Numbered from the stretch's first letter, positions 18,063 through 27,652 are shown. The stretch is 64,000 nt of DNA from JAAZMI01 sp050948785 (GCA_050948785.1 JBMNEM010000002.1:328077-392076); one strand, 5' to 3'. Numbers and translations: made by a program. The notes: generated from the letters alone by a model not told the origin.

Positions 18063-18478
18063 CAAAAATACCTCCTAAAAAAAATTTATAATTTTACAAC
18101 CCTCACGGGCAAATGTATGCACATCCTTCACTTTCCCAAAAAATTAATTTATGATTCCACCGCAAGTATATGAAAAGAAGAGGCAAATTATTATTTGGGT
18201 TTGCTCAACTAATCCTATTTTTGATTCCATTACAATTATCATAAGGTTAAAGTGGGGGAGTACTATCTATCTGAATCAAGAAATCGAATTTATGCAATGG
18301 AATCATTTATGTATTATTTGTCGCCGGGGAGGCAAACTTTAACTGTATTCTTGTAATCTTGTATTCTGTAAGCAGTTTCATTATGCAAGCAGCTATGTAC
18401 AGTCATGACAGGTAAAAATCTGACTTTAGTAAGCAAGCAGTCACAATATACGGGCAGCTGTGAGGAGGCATTCATTTT
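18063..18478. other. 416-bp divergent intergenic region upstream of the hydrogenase operon
   Basis: AT-rich, with no convincing gene. It contains a 10-bp inverted repeat, TGATTCCATT (18222-18231) and AATGGAATCA (18296-18305), 64 bases apart, which could be an operator. I saw no clear Rex site and no known riboswitch. GAGGAGGC at about 18462 is the SD of hydC. Confidence 0.4.
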
Positions 18479-18979
18479 ATGGAGAAGACCGCAGCGCAAT
18501 TAAGAGAGAAAACCAAAGATAAATATCAGGAACTGGATACTGTCCTGCAAAAATATAAAGGGCGCGAGGGTGTTTTGATTAAAGCTCTGCAGGAGGCCCA
18601 GGAAATGTACGGCCACCTGCCCCGCGAACTTCTGATCCACATCGCTTATGAACTGGATGTGCCTTTAAGCGAGATCTACAGTGTCGTCAGCTTCTATTCA
18701 CTCTTTAAAACCGAGGCCGCCGGCCGGTGCCATCTGGAAATCTGCAGTGGCACCGCCTGTTATGTTAAAGGAATGGAAGAACTTCTTGCTTACCTGGATG
18801 AAGAGCTGTCTCTTAAACCAGGCGGGGTTACAGCGGACGAAAAGTACAGCTTGACCACGGCGAATTGCATGGGTGCTTGCAGCTCCGCACCGGTTCTGAA
18901 AATCAGAGAGGAGCTGCATGGCGAGATAAATTTGGAGCGCCTGCAGCAGCTTTTAAAGGAGCATGAACATGACAAATAA
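18479..18979 (+). CDS. hydC: NuoE-like [2Fe-2S] subunit of NADH-linked [FeFe]-hydrogenase
   Basis: 166 residues, thioredoxin-like fold. The four cluster ligands are visible as CSGTAC and CMGAC (in TANCMGACSSAP). This is the small subunit (HydC/HndA/NuoE family) that accompanies the flavin subunit in NAD(P)H-linked hydrogenases. ATG 18479 follows a strong GAGGAGG. It overlaps hydB by 17 bases, and hydB overlaps hydA, so the three are one translationally coupled operon. Confidence 0.92.
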   Translation: MEKTAAQLREKTKDKYQELDTVLQKYKGREGVLIKALQEAQEMYGHLPRELLIHIAYELDVPLSEIYSVVSFYSLFKTEAAGRCHLEICSGTACYVKGMEELLAYLDEELSLKPGGVTADEKYSLTTANCMGACSSAPVLKIREELHGEINLERLQQLLKEHEHDK

Positions 18980-20489
18980 GCGGAAAGATATGCCCTTTTA
19001 TCAAAAACAGCAGCGGCTGGTTTTAAGAAATTGCGGCGTAATCCCGCCGGACATCGATGCCTATCTGAGCAACCAGGGTTATGCGGCCCTGGCCAAAGCC
19101 CTGACGGAACTAACCCCGGAGCAAGTCATTGATGAGGTAACCCGCTCCGGGCTGAGGGGGCGCGGGGGCGGCGGTTTTCCCACAGGGAGAAAGTGGCTGG
19201 CCGCCCGGGAGGCGCCCGGTTCAAATAAATATGTGATCTGCAACGGTGACGAAGGCGATCCGGGGGCTTTCATGGACCGCAGCATCATGGAGGGCGATCC
19301 CCACAGCGTCCTCGAAGGCCTGATCCTGGCTGCTTATGCCGTGGGCGCCGGGCAGGGATACATCTATGTGCGCGCCGAGTATCCTCTTGCTGTTCACAGG
19401 CTGGAGACGGCCATTGGCGAGGCCCGTGAGGCACATTTTCTGGGAGATAATATCCTGGAACAGGGGTTTTGCTTCGACCTGGAAATCCGGGTTGGTGCCG
19501 GCGCCTTTGTCTGCGGTGAGGAAACCGCGTTGATCACCTCCGTGGAAGGGGCCAGGGGTGATCCCAACCCACGCCCGCCCTTTCCCGTGCAAAAAGGTGT
19601 CTGGGGCCACCCTACAGCGATCAACAATGTAGAAACGCTGGCCAATATTCCTCCCATTATTTTAAACGGGAGTGATTGGTTTACCAAAATCGGCACCGAA
19701 AAAAGTAAAGGCACCAAGGTTTTTGCCCTCGCCGGCAAGGTGCGGCATACCGGGCTCGTAGAGGTGCCCATGGGTACGACTTTGCGTGAAATTATCTTTG
19801 ACATCGGCGGGGGGGGCATCCCCGACAACAAAAAATTTAAAGCCGCACAAACAGGGGGGCCGTCCGGCGGCTGCCTTACGGCCGATCATCTGGATTTGCC
19901 CCTGGACTATGATTCTTTAAAAGCCGTGGGCAGCATCATCGGCTCCGGGGGGCTGATTGTCATGGATGAAGACACCTGCATGGTTGATGTCGCCCGCTAT
20001 TTCAGTGACTTTAACCGCCAGGAGTCCTGCGGCAAATGCACCACCTGCCGCATCGGCACCAAGAGGATGCTGGAAATCCTGGAGAAGATCACCTCCGGCC
20101 AGGGTGAGGAGCAAGATCTGCAAAGGCTGGAGGATCTCGCCGTCTTGATCAAAAACGCCTCCCTGTGCGGCCTGGGCAGAGCCGCGCCCAACCCTGTACT
20201 CAGCACGTTAAATCATTTTCATGAGGAGTACCTGTCACATATCCAAAAGAAGCACTGCCCGGCCGGGGTTTGTCCGGAATTAAGCCGCCACTTTATACAG
20301 GAAGAAAAATGCCGGGCCTGCGGACTTTGCGCGCGATTATGCCCGGCGGAGGCCATTGCCAAAGGCGAAAAGGAAAAGATCTACCGTATCGACCCGGCAA
20401 AATGTGTTGATTGTGGGCGTTGTGTGCAGGAATGCCCCTTTGAAGCGATCAAAGGCGGCAGAAAACGAAAGAAGGTGGCCAGGGTATGA
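18963..20489 (+). CDS. hydB: NuoF-like flavin subunit of NADH-linked [FeFe]-hydrogenase
   Basis: 508 residues. Binds FMN and NADH (GRGGGGFPTG near residue 67; CNGDEGDPGAFMDRS near 95), has the NuoF-type [4Fe-4S] site SCGKCTTCRIG near residue 355 with its fourth Cys in ASLCGLG, and ends in two ferredoxin-type [4Fe-4S] motifs (CRACGLCARLCP and CVDCGRCVQECP). Typical HydB/HymB proteins are near 600 residues and begin with a thioredoxin-like [2Fe-2S] domain. This one lacks that domain and begins just before RLVLRNCG, leaving only hydC to supply that cluster type. Confidence 0.93.
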   Translation: MNMTNKRKDMPFYQKQQRLVLRNCGVIPPDIDAYLSNQGYAALAKALTELTPEQVIDEVTRSGLRGRGGGGFPTGRKWLAAREAPGSNKYVICNGDEGDPGAFMDRSIMEGDPHSVLEGLILAAYAVGAGQGYIYVRAEYPLAVHRLETAIGEAREAHFLGDNILEQGFCFDLEIRVGAGAFVCGEETALITSVEGARGDPNPRPPFPVQKGVWGHPTAINNVETLANIPPIILNGSDWFTKIGTEKSKGTKVFALAGKVRHTGLVEVPMGTTLREIIFDIGGGGIPDNKKFKAAQTGGPSGGCLTADHLDLPLDYDSLKAVGSIIGSGGLIVMDEDTCMVDVARYFSDFNRQESCGKCTTCRIGTKRMLEILEKITSGQGEEQDLQRLEDLAVLIKNASLCGLGRAAPNPVLSTLNHFHEEYLSHIQKKHCPAGVCPELSRHFIQEEKCRACGLCARLCPAEAIAKGEKEKIYRIDPAKCVDCGRCVQECPFEAIKGGRKRKKVARV

Positions 20490-22249
20490 TCGTTTTGACC
20501 ATTGATCAGCAGCAAGTCACGGTGGAGGAGGGCACTTCCGTCCTCGAGGCGGCACGCCAGCTCGGGATCGACATCCCCACCCTCTGTTATTTAAAAGACC
20601 TGAACGCACCGGCAGCCTGTCGTGTCTGTATTGTCCAGGTGGAAGGCCGGCCTACTTTTGATGCCTCCTGCGTGTTACCTGCCGAAAATGGAATGGTGGT
20701 TTACACCAATACCCCGGAAGTGCTGGCGGCACGCAAGCAGGTCCTGGAGCTTTTTCTTTCCGATCATCCCTTTGAATGTCTGACCTGTGAGCGCAACCTC
20801 AACTGTGAGCTGCAGCGTCTGGCCAAGCGTTATGGCATCAGAGATCTGCATCTGGCAGGCGAGCGCAACCATTTCCTGACGGACGATCTCTCTCCTTCTG
20901 TGGTGCGTGAACCCGACAAATGTATTCGCTGCCGCCGCTGTGTCTCTGTCTGTGAAAATTATATCACGGCTTTTGTTTATAGGATGGTGGAACGCTCCTT
21001 CCAGTCCATTGTCGGCCCGGCGTACAACGGTTCATTAATGGAGACCCCGTGCATCTACTGCGGGCAGTGCATTACCGTCTGTCCCACCTCTGCGCTGCGG
21101 GAAAAGGATTCCACCGCCCGGGTGTGGGAAGCGCTGGCCGATCCGGAGTTGCATGTCGTTGTCCAGACGGCGCCCGCCATCCGGAGCACCATTTCCGAAG
21201 AATTCGGGTTTCCTGTGGGGACGCCGGTAGAGGGGCAGATGGTGGCCGCCCTGCACCGCCTGGGTTTTGACCGCGTTTTTGATGACTGTTTTGCCGCCGA
21301 TATCTGCGTCATGGAAGAGTCAACCGAATTTTTGGGGCGCCTGGAAAAAGGAGGGCCGTTCCCCCAGTTCACTTCATGCTGTCCCAGCTGGGTCCTGTTC
21401 TGCGAAAAGTTTTACCCGCAGCTAGTCGATAACTTATCCGAAGTCAAATCACCGCAGCAAATTTTTGGCGCGCTGGCCAAGACGTACTATGCGCAGCAGG
21501 CGGGCATAGATCCGTCCAAAATCTTTGTTGTCTCGGTGATGCCCTGTGTTTCCAAAAAATACGAGCTTTTAAGGCCCGAAATGAATGCCAGCGGCTTCCG
21601 GGATGTAGACGCCGAACTTACTACCAGAGAATTTGTTCAGATGATTTTCCAGGCGGGCCTGGATATAAAAAAACTGCCCCCGGAAGAATTTGACTCTCCC
21701 CTGGGCTCCGCCAGCGGCGCAGGGGTTATCTTTGGCTCTACGGGAGGGGTGATGGAGGCCACGTTGCGGACGGTCTACGAAAGGCTGAGCGGGAAACCGC
21801 TAAAACGATTGGAATTTGACGAAGTGCGCTCGCAAGAGTATAAGGAGGCCGTAGTTCACGCCGGGGATTATGAATTGAAGGTGGCCGTGGCCCGGGGCAC
21901 AGGTGCTGCCCGCAGGCTGATCGACAGGATGCTGGAAGGCAAAGAGGAATATCATTTTGTCGAAGTGATGGCCTGTCCCGGAGGGTGCGTGGGGGGCGGC
22001 GGGCAGCCTATCTATATCGAAACAAATGATTGGAACGAGCAGATCACTCACCGGGCCAAGCGCTCCCGGGGACTATATCAACTGGACCGGCAAAAAGAGT
22101 ACCGCAAAGCACACGAAAACCCCATGATCTTGAAACTTTATGAGGATTATCTGGGGCATCCCGGCGGCCCGCTGGCCCACAAGCTTCTCCACTCACGCCA
22201 CTTTTCCCGCAAACTATATGCCGATCAGGCCCTGCTGGTTCATGATTAA
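20486..22249 (+). CDS. hydA: [FeFe]-hydrogenase catalytic subunit
   Basis: 587 residues, cytoplasmic (no signal). In order: an N-terminal [2Fe-2S] domain (CYLKDLNAPAACRVC), the His-ligated [4Fe-4S] site HPFECLTCERNLNC near residue 93, two [4Fe-4S] ferredoxin motifs (residues about 146-205), then the H-cluster domain with L1 TSCCPSW (near 295), L2 MPCVSKKYE (near 351) and L3 MACPGGCVGGGGQP (near 494). All four H-cluster cysteines are present. L1 has Ser where Gly is usual. With HydB and HydC it should reversibly couple NADH (perhaps with ferredoxin) to H2. Start ATG overlaps the hydB stop as ATGA. Confidence 0.95.
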   Translation: MIVLTIDQQQVTVEEGTSVLEAARQLGIDIPTLCYLKDLNAPAACRVCIVQVEGRPTFDASCVLPAENGMVVYTNTPEVLAARKQVLELFLSDHPFECLTCERNLNCELQRLAKRYGIRDLHLAGERNHFLTDDLSPSVVREPDKCIRCRRCVSVCENYITAFVYRMVERSFQSIVGPAYNGSLMETPCIYCGQCITVCPTSALREKDSTARVWEALADPELHVVVQTAPAIRSTISEEFGFPVGTPVEGQMVAALHRLGFDRVFDDCFAADICVMEESTEFLGRLEKGGPFPQFTSCCPSWVLFCEKFYPQLVDNLSEVKSPQQIFGALAKTYYAQQAGIDPSKIFVVSVMPCVSKKYELLRPEMNASGFRDVDAELTTREFVQMIFQAGLDIKKLPPEEFDSPLGSASGAGVIFGSTGGVMEATLRTVYERLSGKPLKRLEFDEVRSQEYKEAVVHAGDYELKVAVARGTGAARRLIDRMLEGKEEYHFVEVMACPGGCVGGGGQPIYIETNDWNEQITHRAKRSRGLYQLDRQKEYRKAHENPMILKLYEDYLGHPGGPLAHKLLHSRHFSRKLYADQALLVHD

Positions 22250-22257
22250 AAAAAACG

Positions 22258-22385
22258 GTGACAGGGGACGGTTCCCTTGATGGGGGAAGTGACAGGGGAC
22301 GGTTCTCGGAAGTGACAGGGGACGGTTCTCTGTCACCTCGGGAACGAGAAGAAGGAGGTGACAGGGGACGGTTCCCTTGACACCT
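22258..22385. repeat. Four-copy array of type A palindromic repeat
   Basis: GTGACAGGGGACGGTTC recurs at about 22258, 22289, 22312 and 22358. The third and fourth copies close as hairpins (GTGACAGGGGACGG...TGTCACC and GGTGACAGGGG...GACACC). The array fills the gap between hydA and the RAYT gene and may double as terminator structure for hydA. Confidence 0.9.
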
Positions 22386-22426
22386 CTTTTTTTGGGTGAT
22401 ATTCTTTGAAATGGAGGTGTTATTTC

Positions 22427-23194
22427 GTGCCCAGAAAACCCAGGGAAAAAAGCAGCACCGGTATATACCACGTTATGGTAAGAGGGATCGATGGACAAGA
22501 TATTTTCCACGATAATAAAGATAAGCAAAAATATATTAGTATAATGAGTAAATACAAAGATATCTGTCAATATGAATTGTATGGCTATTGCCTGATGAGC
22601 AACCATGTTCATCTTTTAATCAAGGAATGTGAACAAACGGTATCGCAGGTGATGAGACGAATTGGGACGAGTTATGTATACTGGCATAATGTGAAATATG
22701 AAAGATCCGGTCATCTATTTCAAGGCAGATTTAAAAGTGAAAGCGTCGAGGATGATAAATATCTGCTGGTTGCATTGAGATACATACACCAAAATCCAAT
22801 AAAAGCCGGCCTAGTGGAAGCATTGGCAGATTACAGGTGGAGCAGTTATTCTGAATATATTAACCAAAAAAATACTTTAACGGATATTAATTTTGTTTTG
22901 AGTATATTAAACCCCGATCAAAGCAAGGCGGTCGAAATATTTAAAGAATTTACTGCTCAGGATAATGAAGATAAATGCTTGGATATTAACATTGAAGGGA
23001 GAAAGCGGCCGTCAGATGAGGAGGTTAGAGAGCTGATTGCAAAATTTATAAAATCGGGTAATATACAGGTTCTCCGACAAATGGAAAAGGTTAGGCGAAA
23101 TAAAATAATTAAAGATCTTAAAAAAAAGAATGCTTCTATAAGACAACTGGCCAGGATAACCGGATTGGGCAGACGAATAATTGAAAAAGCATAA
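22427..23194 (+). CDS. REP-associated tyrosine transposase (RAYT, Y1/IS200-like)
   Basis: 255 residues. The N-terminal Y1 domain carries the HUH motif SNHVHLL and the conserved RYIHQNPIKAGL with the likely catalytic Tyr. The C-terminal part is a helix-turn-helix-like tail (RQLARITGLGRRIIEKA), as in many RAYT proteins. GTG 22427, 7 bases after GGAGGTG, is the best start (PRKPREKSS). The gene is flanked on both sides by type A palindromes. RAYT enzymes in other bacteria recognise and are thought to spread REP palindromes, so this is the natural candidate for mobilising type A. AT-richer than its neighbours. Confidence 0.92.
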   Translation: MPRKPREKSSTGIYHVMVRGIDGQDIFHDNKDKQKYISIMSKYKDICQYELYGYCLMSNHVHLLIKECEQTVSQVMRRIGTSYVYWHNVKYERSGHLFQGRFKSESVEDDKYLLVALRYIHQNPIKAGLVEALADYRWSSYSEYINQKNTLTDINFVLSILNPDQSKAVEIFKEFTAQDNEDKCLDINIEGRKRPSDEEVRELIAKFIKSGNIQVLRQMEKVRRNKIIKDLKKKNASIRQLARITGLGRRIIEKA

Positions 23195-23216
23195 CAAGTA
23201 GTGATGGGAAAGAAGG

Positions 23217-23476
23217 TGGCTTAGGTTGGGTGACAGGAAAAAGGTAGGCGACAGCAGCCTGAGGGGTGACAAAGAACCGGCCCCCTGACATCGATCATGA
23301 CATCGGCCTCCTGTCGTAGAGGACGTCCCCGCGGTTGGAAAAGGGTTTTATCCTTCCAGAGCAGATTGGCGCCAGAACTCCAAAAAGAATACAAGAAATG
23401 AGCTGGCCATCAAGCCTAGCACCCCAGCTACGGCCATATTCAACATGGGGGTGACAGGGAACCGTCCCCTGTCACC
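23217..23476. repeat. Downstream repeat flank of the RAYT gene
   Basis: Decayed type A pieces lie at 23225-23290. A partial type B (GACGTCCCCGCGGTTGG) is near 23322-23338. A complete type A hairpin, GTGACAGGGA...CCCTGTCACC, is at 23451-23476 and in the opposite orientation to the upstream array. Confidence 0.75.
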
Positions 23477-23633
23477 TTTTATGTTTGAGGTATGATAAAA
23501 TCAATCTATAACGTGCGTATCTATGATTTGTCTCCATTTGGTTGTGATATAATATGGACAGGAATATAGCTGTATGCCACGGTTTTGCGGGTAAAATCTG
23601 ACCGGCTACATGCTGGGATCTGGTTTACCTGCC

Positions 23634-23762
23634 AGGGACTGTCCCCGCGGTTGGTTCCTTTCCAGGGGTTCTTCCCGGGGCTCACCCGCTGTTTCCATCG
23701 GCCAAGAGGGGTGCGTTTGCCAGCCACGGGTACCAGCCACAAGGACCGTCCCCGCGGCAGTT
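23634..23762. repeat. Type B palindromic repeats upstream of purL
   Basis: A half copy (ACTGTCCCCGCGGTTGG) at about 23638-23655 and a full copy at 23734-23760 containing ACAAGGACCGTCCCCGCGG. They occupy most of the 350-base gap before purL. No gene is seen in this gap. Confidence 0.8.
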
Positions 23763-23832
23763 CCGTGGAAAGGCTGTTTATATTTTTCAGGCATTGCCGG
23801 GCTGCACCGGCCAAGAAGGGGGCGTTTGAAAA

Positions 23833-26800
23833 TTGTCAGGCAGGGTAAGAAGAATATTTGTGGAAAGGCGCCAGGAATTTGCTCTAAAAGCACAAAGTTT
23901 ATGCCGTGATTTAAAAGAAAATCTGCAGATTGCAGGGCTGGAAGCGGTGAGGATTGTTTACCGCTACGATTTCTCCGGGGTTACCTCGGACGAATATGCG
24001 CGGGCCCGGGACATTCTTTTTGCAGAACTGCTGACCAATTTGGTTTACGAGGAGGAGCTGCCCACCTTCGAGGGGGCGCAGGTTTTTGCCGTGGAATATC
24101 TGCCCGTTCAATTTGACCAGCAGGCGGACCTCACGGTCCAATGCCTGCAGGCCCTTACCGGCCGGGAACGCCCGCCCGTACGCACAGCCCGGGTGTTTGT
24201 GCTGCAGGGCCGGATTTCTCCTGCGGAGCTGGACCGCATCAAAGCTTATGTGATCAACGCCGTTGATTCCCGGGAGGCCTCCCTGGAAAAACCGCCGCAT
24301 CTGGAGACGGAAGCTGCGGCCCCGGCTGATGTGGCTGTGCTGGAGGGCTTCAATGCCCGCAAAGGTGCGGCGCTGCAGAAGCTGCAGGCAGAGCTCGGCC
24401 TGGCCATGGATGAGGAAGATCTTTTGTACTGCCAGGCTTATTTCCGGGATACGGAAAAAAGGGAGCCGACCATCACGGAGCTCCGACTTATCGATACCTA
24501 CTGGTCCGATCACTGCCGGCATACCACCTTCCAGACGGTGATTGAAGACGTGGCCATTACGCCAGGCCGTTTTACCCGGCCCGTACAGGCCGCTTACGAG
24601 GAATACCAGCTTTCCCGGGAGGCTGTTTACGGGGAACAAAAAGAAGAGATCTGCCTGATGGATCTTGCCCTGCTGGCGATGAAAGAGCTGCGCAAAAAAG
24701 GCCGGCTGCCAGACCTGGACGAGTCCGAGGAAGTGAATGCCTGCAGTATCGTCGTGCCGGCGGAGGTCAACGGCCAAAAAGAAGAGTGGCTCGTCATGTT
24801 TAAAAACGAAACACACAACCATCCCACAGAGATCGAGCCCTTTGGCGGCGCGGCAACCTGCCTGGGCGGTGCCATCCGCGATCCCCTTTCCGGGCGCGCT
24901 TATGTTTACCAGGCCATGCGTGTGACGGGCAGTGCCGACCCCCGCGTGAAATTGGAGGATACGCTTTCCGGCAAACTGCCCTCCAGCAAGATAACGACAG
25001 AGGCGGCGGCCGGCTACAGTTCTTATGGCAACCAGATCGGCGTGCCTGCCGGCTACGTGGCCGAATTTTATGCAGCGGGATTTCGGGCCAAAAGAATGGA
25101 AGTCGGAGCCGTCATCGCCGCAGCCCCCAAAAAAAATGTTGTGCGCCAAAAACCGGTGACCGGCGATGTTGTGCTGCTCGTTGGGGGCCGAACCGGCCGG
25201 GATGGACTGGGCGGCGCCACCGGCTCTTCACAGGAGCACACGGCTGCCTCGCTGTTGACCAGCGGGGCGGAGGTACAAAAAGGCAACGCGCCCGTGGAAA
25301 GAAGAATCCAAAGATTATTTCGCCGGCCGGAGGCCAGCACGCTGATTAAAAGATGCAACGATTTTGGTGCCGGCGGCGTCTCGGTGGCCATTGGCGAACT
25401 GACGGAAGGCCTGGAGATCGACCTCGATGCGGTACCTCTGAAATATGCGGGGTTGGACGGCACTGAGGTGGCCCTTTCCGAATCCCAGGAGCGCATGGCG
25501 GTGGTCGTCCCGCCGGAGGATGTAGAGCCCTTTTGCAGCCTAGCCCGCGCCGAAAACTTGGAGGCGACCGTGGTGGCCAGGGTCACGGACCGCCGGCAGC
25601 TGCAGATGCTCTGGCGGGGGCAGCCCATTGTCAATCTCAGCCGGGATTTCCTCGATTCCAGCGGTGTCCGCAAAAAAACAAAAGTTTTGGTCACGGCCCC
25701 GGCGGAAGAAGAAAACTACTTTCGCCGCCTGCCGGCAGGTGTGGCCCGGGAGTTGCCCGATCTGCGCCGCGCCTGGCTGGCCAACCTGGAGGATTTAAAT
25801 GTCTGCAGCCGGAAAGGCCTGGTGGAAATATTCGACAGCACGGCCGGCGCCGGCACAGTCCTTTTGCCCCTGGGCGGAAAATACCAGGATACCCCGGCCG
25901 AAGGCATGGTGGCCACGCTGCCGCTTCTTGACGGGGAGACGACCACGGCCACGATCATGACCTGCGGCTATGATCCCCACCTGTCAGAGTGGAGTCCCTT
26001 TCACGGGGCCTGCTATGCTGTGGTGGAGGCTGCTGCCAGGGTCGCGGCGCTGGGAGGGGATTACCGTCTTATCCGCCTGACGCTGCAGGAGTACTTTGAA
26101 AGGCTGGGCACAGAGCCGGCCCGCTGGGGAAAACCCTTCAGCGCCCTTTTGGGAGCTTTTTACGCCCAGAAAAAGCTGGGCATCCCGGCTATTGGCGGCA
26201 AAGACAGTATGTCGGGGACTTTTATGGATCTCAATGTGCCGCCGACGCTGATTGCTTTTGCTGTGAGTGTGGCCGATGTCCGGCAGATTGTATCTGCGGA
26301 ATTTAAACGGGCCAGGAGCAAGGTCGTCCTTCTCCCGCTGGCCAGGGATGCCCACGAGCTGCCTGATTTCGCCGTTCTGGAGAAAAACTTTTCCTCCCTT
26401 GCCGCCCTGCAGGAGGCCGGCCTGCTGCTTGCCGCTGGCACCGTCAAAACCGGGGGCTTGGCTGCGACACTCAGCAAGATGGCCTTTGGCAACCGCATCG
26501 GCCTGGTTTTTGACACAGCGGCCCAGGCTGAGAATCTTTTCCGTGCCGACTATGGTTCCCTTGTTTTGGAATTGGCGGCAGAAACAGAGCTGGAAACCGC
26601 CCTGCAGGGCCTGAATTATCAGCTGCTGGGTGTTACGCAGGAAAAACCGGCTATTCAGATCAACAATGTGGAGATTGACCTGGAAGAGGCCTATGCCTCC
26701 TGGCAGAAACCTCTGGAAAATATATTTTGCACAGTGCAGAAGCAGGAAACCGGCGGGGAAAAGCCCCCGGTTATCCCGGACCGGCACGCCGGCCGGGGAA

Positions 26801-27630
26801 GTGCTCTCAAGCCACGCCAGACAGTGGCGCGGCCGCGGGTTTTAATTCCCGTTTTTCCGGGCACAAACGGTGAGGACGATGCCGCCCGTGCTTTTACGCG
26901 GGCCGGTGCCCTGGTGGATACACTGGTCATCAGTAATCTTTCCCCCGCGGCCCTGGAACAGTCCAGGCTCGAGATGGCCAGGAGGATGGAAGCGGCCCAG
27001 ATCTTCATGCTCTCCGGAGGATTCAGCGACGGGGGCGAACCGGACAGCGCCGCCAAATTAATGGTCGCCATCCTCCGTGACCCCCGGATTGAAGAGGCGG
27101 TGCTGAAGCTGCTCGAACAGCGTGATGGCCTGATCCTGGGGATTTGCAACGGCTTCCAGGCGCTCGTCAAGCTGGGACTGCTGCCCACAGGGGAGTTCAG
27201 CGCGCCCGGGGCGCCGCGTCTTGTGACCCTGACCATGAACCAAAACGGGCGCTATCTCTCCCGCCTGGTGCAGACCAGAGTAGTCTCCACCCTTTCCCCG
27301 TGGTTCAGCAATGTCACTGCCGGTGAGCTACACACTGTTGCTATTTCCCACGGGGAGGGAAGGTTTGTTGCCGGTGAAAAGGTCCTTGCGGAACTGATCG
27401 CCGGCGGGCAGGTAGCCACCCAGTATGCGGATTTTGAGGGCAACCCCAGCTATGAAAGCAGCTTTAACCCCAACGGTTCCCAGGCAGCCATCGAGGGGAT
27501 TACCAGCCCCGATGGGCGGATTTTGGGCCGGATGGCCCATCCGGATAGAATGGGGCCCCATGTGGCGCTGAATATTCCCGGGGACAAAATGCCGCGCCTT
27601 TTTGAAGCCGGAGTAAATTATTTCCGTTAG
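23833..27630 (+). CDS. purL: Phosphoribosylformylglycinamidine synthase, single-chain
   Basis: 1265 residues, the size of the clostridial fused FGAM synthase clade. Order: N-terminal PurS-like region, two PurM-like ATPase halves (FKNETHNHPTEIEPFGGAAT near residue 325; GGKDSMSGTF near 790), then a C-terminal glutaminase with nucleophile Cys near 1105 in LGICNGFQAL and the His in RMAHPDRMGP. It converts FGAR, glutamine and ATP to FGAM in purine synthesis. TTG 23833 gives SGRVRRIFVE, matching relatives. It stands apart from other pur genes here and is preceded by palindromic repeats, suggesting relocation. Confidence 0.95.
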   Translation: MSGRVRRIFVERRQEFALKAQSLCRDLKENLQIAGLEAVRIVYRYDFSGVTSDEYARARDILFAELLTNLVYEEELPTFEGAQVFAVEYLPVQFDQQADLTVQCLQALTGRERPPVRTARVFVLQGRISPAELDRIKAYVINAVDSREASLEKPPHLETEAAAPADVAVLEGFNARKGAALQKLQAELGLAMDEEDLLYCQAYFRDTEKREPTITELRLIDTYWSDHCRHTTFQTVIEDVAITPGRFTRPVQAAYEEYQLSREAVYGEQKEEICLMDLALLAMKELRKKGRLPDLDESEEVNACSIVVPAEVNGQKEEWLVMFKNETHNHPTEIEPFGGAATCLGGAIRDPLSGRAYVYQAMRVTGSADPRVKLEDTLSGKLPSSKITTEAAAGYSSYGNQIGVPAGYVAEFYAAGFRAKRMEVGAVIAAAPKKNVVRQKPVTGDVVLLVGGRTGRDGLGGATGSSQEHTAASLLTSGAEVQKGNAPVERRIQRLFRRPEASTLIKRCNDFGAGGVSVAIGELTEGLEIDLDAVPLKYAGLDGTEVALSESQERMAVVVPPEDVEPFCSLARAENLEATVVARVTDRRQLQMLWRGQPIVNLSRDFLDSSGVRKKTKVLVTAPAEEENYFRRLPAGVARELPDLRRAWLANLEDLNVCSRKGLVEIFDSTAGAGTVLLPLGGKYQDTPAEGMVATLPLLDGETTTATIMTCGYDPHLSEWSPFHGACYAVVEAAARVAALGGDYRLIRLTLQEYFERLGTEPARWGKPFSALLGAFYAQKKLGIPAIGGKDSMSGTFMDLNVPPTLIAFAVSVADVRQIVSAEFKRARSKVVLLPLARDAHELPDFAVLEKNFSSLAALQEAGLLLAAGTVKTGGLAATLSKMAFGNRIGLVFDTAAQAENLFRADYGSLVLELAAETELETALQGLNYQLLGVTQEKPAIQINNVEIDLEEAYASWQKPLENIFCTVQKQETGGEKPPVIPDRHAGRGSALKPRQTVARPRVLIPVFPGTNGEDDAARAFTRAGALVDTLVISNLSPAALEQSRLEMARRMEAAQIFMLSGGFSDGGEPDSAAKLMVAILRDPRIEEAVLKLLEQRDGLILGICNGFQALVKLGLLPTGEFSAPGAPRLVTLTMNQNGRYLSRLVQTRVVSTLSPWFSNVTAGELHTVAISHGEGRFVAGEKVLAELIAGGQVATQYADFEGNPSYESSFNPNGSQAAIEGITSPDGRILGRMAHPDRMGPHVALNIPGDKMPRLFEAGVNYFR

Positions 27631-27652
27631 GCTGCTTTTTCTTGCCGCTCCC

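Noticed and set aside
18151..18342. 63-codon frame in the hydrogenase upstream region
   Set aside because: No SD, atypical composition and no recognisable motif; more likely regulatory DNA.
22258..22385. Possible CRISPR array next to hydA
   Set aside because: Spacing between repeats is irregular and short, spacers are fragments of the same palindrome and no cas genes are present; it is a REP-like array.
23585..23909. Open frames upstream of purL on both strands
   Set aside because: They are created by GC-rich type B repeats; translated strings such as HKDRPRG recur wherever the repeat lies.
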